Positions 17,233-22,703 of a DNA stretch of 22,703 bases are shown piece after piece. The stretch spans positions 1-22,703 of the forward strand of contig CAMONF010000312.1 in assembly GCA_946620335.1 (NCBI GenBank), written 5' to 3'. Positions within the stretch are counted from its first letter, which is position 1, and each line of letters starts with the position of its first letter. Position numbers and translations under genes: made by a program. This DNA is from an uncultured Clostridia bacterium. Lineage in GTDB: Bacteria > Bacillota > Clostridia > Lachnospirales > Lachnospiraceae. The notes under the pieces were generated by a model that was given only the letters and a program-made list of their open reading frames with translations, did not search any database and was not told the DNA's origin.

Positions 17233-17248
17233 TGTTTCACGTGAAACA
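17233..17248. other. parS site 8
   Basis: Perfect palindrome, 165 bp after site 7 and the last of the evenly spaced run. Confidence 0.95.
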
Positions 17249-17728
17249 AGAATCCAGAATTGAAATCCAGTCTAATCAGTCAATCTATCCACCGCGAAAG
17301 ATACGGATTTTATATAATATTCTCTGTTCATATAAGAAACATCGCAAAATCCAACTGTTTCTTTAAAAAGTAATGAATCTGGAAGAATTATACATTGGGT
17401 TGCTTTGGATATAAAATTTCGGTGAGTACAGACTCTATTTTGTTCCTCTTTTGCTGTACTGCCTAACGACTAATAAGTACGTAGCAAAAATAAACGCGAT
17501 ATGTGCTTGAAAGATAGTATCTGGGGTCCAGGACGTAGAACAAAACTCTTAATAATCTGCTTATATCATCTTAAATGCATGATGCTAGTCGAAAACAATG
17601 CTTAGATAGTATAGTTGATATGGTGTACTGGGATTAGTATTTCATAGTAAGATTCACATAGTAATGATAAGGGAGATATGATATAGCCTAAATTAAGATC
17701 GTCAATTCTATAGGTAAGGACGATGATT

Positions 17729-17785
17729 AGGCCGTGGATTTGTGGGTAACCGACCTAAGTCGGTTACCCACAAGCTCCACAGCCT
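17729..17785. other. long perfect hairpin with DnaA-box-like arms
   Basis: TTGTGGGTAACCGAC (17740-17754) and its exact complement (17759-17773) pair around the loop CTAA. Past a small bulge the stem continues for about ten more pairs with one mismatch (17729-17738 with 17776-17785). No T-run follows on the plus strand. Each arm contains TTACCCACA, one base from the DnaA-box consensus, in opposite orientations. It stands isolated between parS sites 8 and 9. Confidence 0.8.
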
Positions 17786-17941
17786 TTACTACGGCGGCTT
17801 GCTTCCGTTCAGTCAGATATATTATTGCAAGGTTGAAACATGAAGCGCTTTTGCCTGTAAAAGAACATTTCATGACTATGTGAAAAAGTATTCGTCTGGA
17901 TCGGTTTCTGTGGATTTAAGATCCAATTTAAGAAAATGATG

Positions 17942-17957
17942 TGTTTCACGTGAAACA
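17942..17957. other. parS site 9
   Basis: Perfect palindrome, isolated, 709 bp after site 8 and 169 bp beyond the 17740 hairpin. Confidence 0.95.
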
Positions 17958-18233
17958 ATAGTTTAAAACCGGAATTATACACATAGATATAATTGTTGAC
18001 ACCATAATCCATAAAGTTAATTCAGATTCATCTTACCAACGTGAATCTCATATATTGTTTTTCCAAGAGAAAACTGATTCAGTTCTTCTTTTGCAGATTA
18101 TCATGCGTAGTCGTTGTTAGATTCCAGTAAAGATACTTTCGATTGATTTTCTTATTGCTCAGTGATAAGAATATTTGCCTTTCCTATCTTCTTGTAAAAT
18201 CTTATCCCAATCCGTAATCAAATTAATGACACT

Positions 18234-18476
18234 CTTTTCATCGCAGGTAAAATGTGGGCAGGTATCCTTTTTGAGAGCCTCAGAGGACGTCCAGTACTTA
18301 GAGGCCCGGTCCCAAAAAGTCCAGGCCTCTTACCTGGGACGCAGGGCATGTTCCGCAGGAACTGCCCTTGTCCAAGGTTTGGTACTGTTGTCAGCACAAG
18401 TGTGGAGTGCATCCCAAAGAACTGATACCTGTCTCTACCGCCGCTTTTGCCCATCCCACAAGTAAAAACCCTACCC
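18234..18476. repeat. structured repeat, copy A
   Basis: A GC-rich block in AT-rich surroundings, about 240 bp, homologous to copy B. It opens with CTTTTCATCG. Predicted elements in order: outer stem GGTATC (18261-18266) with GATACC (18424-18429); inner stem CAGTAC (18292-18297) with GTACTG (18382-18387); hairpin P2 from GAGGCC to GGCCTC (18301-18329); hairpin P3 (18333-18377) with CCTGGGAC closing, then GGGCA and GTTCC arms around a GCA loop. The middle of the outer stem is less perfect than in copy B. It has short open frames on both strands, but these look incidental. Confidence 0.85.
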
Positions 18477-18511
18477 GAACTCACAAAATGAATACCATAA
18501 TGCTTATTTAG

Positions 18512-18592
18512 TTGAGAGGAAAGGTGGATATTTGTTTCAACCACATCTTTAGCCCATCCCCTAGTAACATCTCCGTCCAAACTTGAAATATG
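18512..18592. repeat. probable internally deleted third copy of the structured repeat
   Basis: GAGGAAAGGTGGATAT resembles the left end of copy B. The following CCACATC, then GCCCATCCC and AGTAACAT, resemble the right flanks of copies A and B. The core with hairpins P2 and P3 is missing, leaving a small GTGG/CCAC stem. The match is short and imperfect. Confidence 0.45.
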
Positions 18593-18606
18593 ACTCCCCA
18601 TACTGC

Positions 18607-18850
18607 CTTTTCATCGAGAAGGTAAGGTGGACCAAGGTATCCTCTCTGAGGGCGTCCGAGGACGGCCGGTACTTAGAGGGCCGGACCAAAAAGGTCCGGG
18701 CCTCTTACCTGGGACGTAGGGCATGTTCCGCAGGAACTGCCCTTGTCCCAGGCTTGGTACCGTTGCCAATCCGAGCGAGCGGGAGCGTCCCTCAGAGAGG
18801 ATACCCGTCTCCACCGCCCCATTTCCCCTTCCCCAGAGTAATATCCCTTA
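18607..18850. repeat. structured repeat, copy B
   Basis: The better-paired copy, starting again at CTTTTCATCG. Outer stem: GGTGGA (18626-18631) with TCCACC (18810-18815), a 4x4 internal loop, then a perfect 17-bp helix GGTATCCTCTCTGAGGG (18636-18652) with its complement (18789-18805). Inner stem CGGTAC (18667-18672) pairs with GTACCG (18757-18762). P2 (18676-18704) closes on an AAAAA loop with GGACC/GGTCC. P3 (18708-18752) has CCTGGGAC/GTCCCAGG, GGGCA/TGCCC and GTTCC/GGAAC helices around GCA. The right flank is pyrimidine-rich, so G-rich on the minus strand. Not a known RNA family that I recognise. Confidence 0.9.
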
Positions 18851-18927
18851 TCTTCACCCACAACATAAGCCCCCAAATCCCTGCTCCTTCCCTACGGTAA
18901 AGACGGCCAAATCCCTGTTTCGAAGCA

Positions 18928-18991
18928 GCTGCGCCCAAAACATCTTCCTGAACGAATCCCCCTGAGTGAAGGAAGATGATTTGGGCGCAGC
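18928..18991. other. 22-bp inverted repeat upstream of parA
   Basis: Arms 18928-18949 and 18970-18991 (outer part GCTGCGCCCAAA and TTTGGGCGCAGC) are complementary over 22 bases with one mismatch, around a 20-base spacer. No T-run follows, and no flanking direct repeat was seen. It ends 20 bases before parS site 10. Confidence 0.82.
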
Positions 18992-19011
18992 GTCTCCCCG
19001 AAGAGCAAAAT

Positions 19012-19027
19012 TGTTTCACGTGAAACA
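19012..19027. other. parS site 10, next to the parA promoter
   Basis: Perfect palindrome ending 33 bases before the parA -10 element, with CGGGG about 20 bases after its end. Bound ParB would lie on or beside the -35 region. Confidence 0.95.
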
Positions 19028-19057
19028 GTGGTTGGAGGTAGTAAAGCGGGGTATTTG

Positions 19058-19066
19058 TGTTATAAT
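19058..19066 (+). promoter_or_regulatory. extended -10 promoter of parAB
   Basis: TGT-TATAAT forms an extended -10 element (TGn before TATAAT). No good -35 hexamer lies at 16-18 bases. The start of parA is 34 bases downstream. Confidence 0.7.
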
Positions 19067-19099
19067 ATCTGCACGAAGCTTGTCAATTGAGGAGTAAAA

Positions 19100-19867
19100 A
19101 TGGGTAGAATTATAGCGATATCAAATCAGAAGGGCGGCGTCGGTAAATCGACGACGGCCATCAATCTTTCCGCCTGCCTTGCGGAGCTGGATAAAAAAGT
19201 CCTGTTGATCGACATGGATCCTCAGGGCAATGCCACCAGCGGGCTCGGCGTCGAGAAAAATGAAGAAAATTACTCGGTGTATGATTTCATTTTAGGGGAA
19301 TGCAGCTTCGAGGACTGCCTGGAGAAGACAGCCTTCGATAAGCTCGATATGATCGCGTCCAACGCATCGCTGGCCACCGCCGAAATCGAGATGATCGGCC
19401 GGGAGGATAAAGAATATTCTCTCAGCAGGCGGATGGACGAAGTGAGGGATAAATACGATTACGTGATTATCGATTGCCCGCCTTCCCTGTCGGTGCTGAC
19501 CCTGAACGCCCTGTGCGCCGCAGACGGCGTAATCATCCCCATCCAGTGCGAGTACTATGCCCTGGAAGGACTGAGCCAGATACTTAAAACTGTTGATTTA
19601 GTTAAGGAGAGACTTAATCCGAATATTCGGATAGAGGGCATCGTCTTCACGATGTTTGATTCCAGGAACAATCTCTCGGCGGATGTGGTGGCCAATGTGA
19701 AGGAGAATCTCAACATAGACACCTTCATTTCCATCATTCCGAGAAATGTGCGGCTGGCGGAGGCTCCCAGCTACGGCCTCCCGATCATCCGCTACGATTC
19801 CAATTCCACCGGCGCGATCGGCTACAGGCGGCTGGCCCGTGAGCTGATCAGAAAGGGAGGCAGCTGA
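19100..19867 (+). CDS. parA: Chromosome-partitioning ATPase ParA (Soj)
   Basis: A Walker-type ATPase that with ParB and parS moves newly copied origins apart and, in Bacillus, also controls DnaA. Its 255 residues are the chromosomal Soj size, without the extra N-terminal DNA-binding domain of plasmid type Ia ParAs. The deviant Walker A KGGVGKST (11-18) has the signature lysine. VLLIDMDPQGN (34-44) and DYVIIDCPPSL follow. GAGGAG precedes the ATG. The stop overlaps the parB start (TGATG). It is the first gene after the parS array. Confidence 0.97.
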   Translation: MGRIIAISNQKGGVGKSTTAINLSACLAELDKKVLLIDMDPQGNATSGLGVEKNEENYSVYDFILGECSFEDCLEKTAFDKLDMIASNASLATAEIEMIGREDKEYSLSRRMDEVRDKYDYVIIDCPPSLSVLTLNALCAADGVIIPIQCEYYALEGLSQILKTVDLVKERLNPNIRIEGIVFTMFDSRNNLSADVVANVKENLNIDTFISIIPRNVRLAEAPSYGLPIIRYDSNSTGAIGYRRLARELIRKGGS

Positions 19868-20946
19868 TGGCAGTAAAGCGAGGACTCGGACGGGGCCTGG
19901 ATTCCCTGATTCCGGACAGGTCCAGGAGTGAGGACTATCTTAATAAGGAAGGAAATGCTGCAGAGCCGACGAAAAAGCCTGCCCAAAAGAAGGATTCGGA
20001 TAAGGAAAATGAAGTCATTTCCCAAAAGACGCCGGCCGGCACTGCCCCTTCCAGGCAGAAAAAAACTCCTGCTAAGGAGACAACGGCTAAGGAAGTAAAG
20101 GTCAAGGAGACGCCGGCCAAAGAGGCGGCACCTGCCCAGCCCGTTGTGGATGAGAAAAATATCGTCCGTTACGTCAAGCTGGCCCAGGTCGAGCCCAACC
20201 GGGAGCAGCCGAGAAAGACCTTCAACGAGGAGAAAATCGACGAGCTGGCCGCTTCCATCAAGGAGCACGGCGTGATTCAGCCCCTTCTGGTCCAGAAGAA
20301 GGACGACTACTACGAGATCATCGCCGGCGAACGCCGCTGGCGTGCAGCCAGAAAAGCTGGCATCAAGGAACTTCCGGTCATCGTACGGGATTATTCACCC
20401 ATGGAAGTGGTCGAGATTTCCCTGATCGAGAACATCCAGCGGGAGGACCTCAATCCCATCGAGGAAGCCCAGGCCTACCGCCGGCTCCTGGAGGAATTTG
20501 ACCTGACTCAGGAGCAGGTGGCCTCTAAGGTTTCCCGTTCCAGGTCCGCGGTGGCCAACTTCATTCGCCTTCTGAATCTGGGAAATGAAGTCCAGGAGAT
20601 GGTCATGGCCGGTCTCCTCTCCGAAGGTCAGGCCAGGGCCCTTCTGCCAATCGAAAATCACGATGTGCAGAAGACATTGGCTGACCAGATCGTCAAGGAA
20701 AAGCTGACGGTCAGGGAGACAGAGCGACTGGTCAAAAGCCTGCTTGAGCCCTCTGCCAGGCGTGAGCGCCAGAAGAATCCGGAGAAGGAAGCGCTGCTTA
20801 AGAACATTTCCGAGCAGCTGCGGCACATTCTGGGAACCAAGGTGGCCATCAAGTCGGCCGGAAAGAGCCGGGGACGCATAGAAATCGAGTATTATTCGGA
20901 CGATGAGCTGGACAGGCTGATCGACCTGCTCAAAAATGTGCAGTGA
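19867..20946 (+). CDS. parB: Chromosome-partitioning protein ParB (Spo0J)
   Basis: The CTP-dependent clamp that loads at parS and slides along DNA. It has 359 residues. The N-terminal GLGRGLDSLIPD (6-17) is the ParA-stimulating segment. A Lys/Thr/Ala/Pro-rich linker of about 75 residues (20-95) is much longer than in Bacillus Spo0J. The ParB/Srx nucleotide-binding domain includes GERRWRAARKAGI (154-166) and ENIQREDLNP (188-197). The parS-reading helix-turn-helix is TQEQVASKVSRSRSAVANF (214-232). A C-terminal dimerisation domain ends the protein. It overlaps parA by one base and presumably acts on the ten sites to the left. Confidence 0.97.
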   Translation: MAVKRGLGRGLDSLIPDRSRSEDYLNKEGNAAEPTKKPAQKKDSDKENEVISQKTPAGTAPSRQKKTPAKETTAKEVKVKETPAKEAAPAQPVVDEKNIVRYVKLAQVEPNREQPRKTFNEEKIDELAASIKEHGVIQPLLVQKKDDYYEIIAGERRWRAARKAGIKELPVIVRDYSPMEVVEISLIENIQREDLNPIEEAQAYRRLLEEFDLTQEQVASKVSRSRSAVANFIRLLNLGNEVQEMVMAGLLSEGQARALLPIENHDVQKTLADQIVKEKLTVRETERLVKSLLEPSARRERQKNPEKEALLKNISEQLRHILGTKVAIKSAGKSRGRIEIEYYSDDELDRLIDLLKNVQ

Positions 20947-21031
20947 TGTCGGTTGCCATCATATGGGGCCAGGACCCATCTCCGCGATGGATGTGCCTGC
21001 CCTGAATACATAGCAGAAAAGGAGACGCGTA

Positions 21032-21547
21032 TTGAGTAATCTGTTTACCAGCCTGGGAATTGACCCGGGGATACTGATTATTCTGCTTATGATTATCTCG
21101 GTTGTACTCATTTTCATGGTCATGAGTCTCTACCGGGAAGTGCAGAGAATGAAAAATAAATACAGATATTTTATGAAGGGTGAGGACGGGAAGTCCCTGG
21201 AAAAGGGATTTGCCCACCGGTTCGAGGAAATCGACAAGGTGGTCGACACCCAGATGGAGCTGGACCGCCAGATGGAGAAAATCGAGGCTGTCCAGGGCAA
21301 GAGCCTCCTCAAGTACGGCATCGTCAAGTATGACGCCTTCGAGGATGTGGGCGGAAAGCTGAGCTTCGCGCTGGCCATGCTGGACAATACGGACACGGGC
21401 TTCGTGATCAATGCCATCCACAGCAAGGAAAACTGCTTCACTTATATCAAGGAAGTGGTGAACGGTGAGTCCTACATCATGCTGAGTGATGAGGAAATTC
21501 AGGCACTCCGCTTTGCCAAGGATTACAGGGCGGAAGATAATCTGTGA
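21032..21547 (+). CDS. DUF4446 family membrane protein
   Basis: A 171-residue protein starting at TTG (21032) with AAAAGGAGA well placed upstream. Residues 13-33 form one transmembrane helix. Residues 34-90 are charged and probably a coiled coil (REVQRMKNKYRYF, then MELDRQMEKIEAV). The C-terminal domain contains KYGIVKYDAFEDVGGKLSFA (93-112) and LAMLDNTDTGFVINAIHSKE (113-132), characteristic of DUF4446 proteins found beside parAB in Clostridia. Function is unknown. Its constant company with parAB suggests a role in origin segregation or its membrane attachment, which is inference. It lies 85 bp after parB. Confidence 0.92.
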   Translation: MSNLFTSLGIDPGILIILLMIISVVLIFMVMSLYREVQRMKNKYRYFMKGEDGKSLEKGFAHRFEEIDKVVDTQMELDRQMEKIEAVQGKSLLKYGIVKYDAFEDVGGKLSFALAMLDNTDTGFVINAIHSKENCFTYIKEVVNGESYIMLSDEEIQALRFAKDYRAEDNL

Positions 21548-21720
21548 AGTGCCTGAAGGAACGGTGAAATCGATTCGTTGTGCAGTGAATGACCGGTCAA
21601 ATCGACGGCATGAGAAGTGCCTGAAGGAACGGTCAAATCGATTAGGTGCGCAGTGAAAGAACGGTCAAATCGATGGCATGAGAAGTGCCTGAAGGATCGG
21701 CCAACTCGCCGGCCCGTGAG
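21546..21720. repeat. 68-bp tandem repeat, about 2.5 units
   Basis: GAAGTGCCTGAAGGA recurs at 21546, 21614 and 21682, exactly 68 bp apart. Each of the first two units contains two half-repeats with GGTCAAATCGA (one reading GGTGAAATCGA), spaced 32 and 36 bp alternately. The third unit decays after about 20 bases. The period is not a multiple of three, so it is not a coding repeat. It begins within the last codons of the DUF4446 gene. Confidence 0.9.
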
Positions 21721-21783
21721 ATGACCGAAGAACCAGGATATTAAAAGTAAACTGCTGGTTGAAGATGCCCTGGGATATATCAG

Positions 21784-21808
21784 AAGCACTTGCCCAAAAG
21801 GTGCTTTT
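21784..21808 (+). terminator. probable terminator of the parAB-DUF4446 unit
   Basis: AAGCACTT pairs with AGGTGCTT (one G-T wobble) around a 7-base loop, followed by only two further T before GG. The short T-run makes it weak. Confidence 0.5.
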
Positions 21809-21968
21809 GGTGTATAGTTAGGCGGACTCATTTTTTGAGGAAAGATACTCGGAAATAACAGGTCCCAAAGGCAGCGGATCCTGTAAAAAAACGGCTTGCC
21901 GGTTCATCGTGTGAAGGCCGGGCAAGGTGTTCATTTTTAAGAAAAGTGGGCAGTAAGGGAGAAGAGAA
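21809..21968 (+). promoter_or_regulatory. hairpin-rich leader of serS
   Basis: ACAGG (21859-21863) can pair with CCTGT (21880-21884), followed by AAAAAAAC. CTTGCC (21895-21900) pairs with GGCAAG (21921-21926), with TTCA/TGAA inside, followed after GTG by TTCATTTTT. The second resembles an attenuator. The conserved T-box sequence AGGGTGGNACCGCG is absent, so tRNA-sensing control is not supported. GGGAGAAGAG is the ribosome-binding site. Confidence 0.4.
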
Positions 21969-22703
21969 ATGCTTGATATTAAGTTTTTGAGAGAAAATCC
22001 GGATATCGTCAAGGAAAATATTAAGAAGAAGTTCCAGGACCACAAGCTGGTGCTGGTGGACGAGGTCATCGAGCTTGACCAGCGCAACCGCGAGATCAAG
22101 CAGGAAGTGGAGGCCCTCAGAGCCAACCGCAACAAGATGTCCAAGATGATCGGCGGCCTCATGAAGCAGGGCAAGAAGGAGGAAGCCGCCCAGGTCAAGG
22201 CCGAGGTGGCTGCTGACGGCGCCCGCATCGACGAGTTGTCCGCGGAGGAGAAGAATGTCGAGGAGGAGATCAGGAAGAGAATGCTGGTCATCCCCAACAT
22301 CATCGATCCCTCCGTCCCCATCGGCAAGGACGACTCCATGAATGTGGAAATCGAGAGGTTCGGCGAGCCGGTGGTGCCGGATTTTGAAATCCCCTACCAC
22401 ACCGCCATCATGGACAGCTTCGACGGCATCGATCTGGAAGCTGCCGGCCGCGTCGCCGGAAACGGTTTCTACTATCTGATGGGTGACATTGCCCGCCTGC
22501 ACTCTGCCGTCATCGCTTACGCCCGCGATTTCATGATCGACCGCGGCTTCACCTATGTGGTTCCGCCCTTCATGATCCGCAGCAACGTCGTGACCGGCGT
22601 CATGAGCTTCGACGAGATGGACGCCATGATGTACAAGATCGAGGGAGAGGACCTCTACCTGATCGGTACGTCGGAGCACTCTATGATAGGTAAGTTCATC
22701 GAC
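21969..22703 (+). CDS. serS: Seryl-tRNA synthetase, N-terminal part (runs off the window)
   Basis: Charges tRNA-Ser with serine. The first 245 residues are present. MLDIKFLRENPDIVKENIKK is the canonical start, followed by a long antiparallel coiled coil (about 30-105, rich in Lys/Glu) that binds the tRNA. The catalytic domain begins with AGRVAGNGFYYLMGDIARLH (about 156-175), TYVVPPFMIRSNV and the segment LYLIGTSEHSM, which belongs to the class II serine-binding site. No frameshift is seen. serS next to the parAB region is a common arrangement in Firmicutes. Confidence 0.97.
   Translation, partial: MLDIKFLRENPDIVKENIKKKFQDHKLVLVDEVIELDQRNREIKQEVEALRANRNKMSKMIGGLMKQGKKEEAAQVKAEVAADGARIDELSAEEKNVEEEIRKRMLVIPNIIDPSVPIGKDDSMNVEIERFGEPVVPDFEIPYHTAIMDSFDGIDLEAAGRVAGNGFYYLMGDIARLHSAVIAYARDFMIDRGFTYVVPPFMIRSNVVTGVMSFDEMDAMMYKIEGEDLYLIGTSEHSMIGKFID

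Larger units (their letters stand above)
14794..19027. other. origin-proximal parS array (putative centromere)
   Basis: A 4.2-kb AT-rich region with ten parS palindromes and a single gene. First-base distances between neighbours are 92, 188, 1440, 182, 186, 186, 165, 709 and 1070 bp. ParB binds parS and spreads to recruit SMC, as known from Bacillus. parA and parB lie immediately to the right. Other than the sites, the hydrolase gene and the repeats listed separately, I see nothing in 16279-16513, 17249-17720, 17958-18233 or 18860-18927. Confidence 0.9.

Noticed and set aside
14794..17248. Regularly spaced identical palindromes as a possible CRISPR array
   Set aside because: The 16-bp unit is the exact ParB site, spacing is about 185 bp rather than 30-40 bp, and no cas gene is near.
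16558..18012. Short minus-strand open frames (around 16558-16758 and 17809-18012)
   Set aside because: They run through parS palindromes and AT-rich non-coding DNA, with no Shine-Dalgarno sequence and no recognisable features.
18607..18850. 6S RNA, SRP RNA, tmRNA or RNase P RNA as identity of the structured repeat
   Set aside because: None of the conserved cores of these RNAs is visible, and two adjacent diverged copies would be unusual for them.
18175..18900. Open frames on both strands repeating a YLGRRACSAGTALV-like segment, which looked like a duplicated protein
   Set aside because: The similarity is explained by the DNA repeat. The frames have no ribosome-binding site, differ in frame and extent between copies, and the base changes preserve stems rather than codons.
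16279..19099. A noc gene or remnant between rsmG and parA
   Set aside because: No ParB-like helix-turn-helix or GERRWRA-type segment is found in any frame of this interval.
21546..21720. 68-bp repeats as CRISPR or as a coding repeat
   Set aside because: Repeat and spacer are not separable, the halves are homologous, and 68 is not a multiple of three.
21731..21968. T-box riboswitch upstream of serS
   Set aside because: The conserved T-box core sequence is absent in this leader.

Overview
This window is the chromosomal replication-origin region of a Gram-positive anaerobe of the class Clostridia. The gene order, the DnaA, ParB and DUF4446 proteins and the moderately high GC content of the genes fit Lachnospiraceae best. 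The family-level placement is my inference from protein character and synteny, since no rRNA is present.

Left arm (1-6563, minus strand): dnaA, dnaN, the S4-domain protein yaaA, recF, gyrB and the start of gyrA read away from the origin. They are tightly coupled by 4-bp ATGA overlaps at dnaN/yaaA and recF/gyrB, and yaaA/recF overlap if recF starts at TTG. Right arm (7044-14729, plus strand): rpmH, rnpA, yidD, yidC, jag (khpB), mnmE, mnmG and rsmG read the other way. The strand switch, the consensus promoters for dnaA and rpmH and the DnaA boxes place the origin between dnaA and rpmH. A second DnaA-box region lies between dnaA and dnaN, giving the bipartite layout known from Bacillus. All these genes are co-directional with replication.

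The accessory part is 14730-19099, an AT-rich, almost gene-free stretch between rsmG and parA. It carries ten copies of the ParB-binding palindrome parS within 4.2 kb, nine perfect and one with a single mismatch. Several are spaced a regular 182-188 bp apart, so this looks like a compact bacterial centromere. Its only gene is a head-on alpha/beta-hydrolase-fold protein that seems to have lost two of three catalytic residues. It occupies the place where Bacillus has noc. The same stretch holds two GC-rich copies of a multi-hairpin repeat with compensatory base changes, a shrunken third copy, and two further long hairpins. I regard this structured repeat as the least explained item in the window.

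The stretch 19100-21547 encodes ParA, ParB and a DUF4446 membrane protein, with a parS site just upstream of the parA promoter. After it come 68-bp tandem repeats, a hairpin-rich leader without a T-box signature, and the start of serS, which runs off the end. Together the genes cover initiation and elongation of replication, DNA topology, origin segregation, RNase P and tRNA/rRNA modification, and membrane protein insertion.
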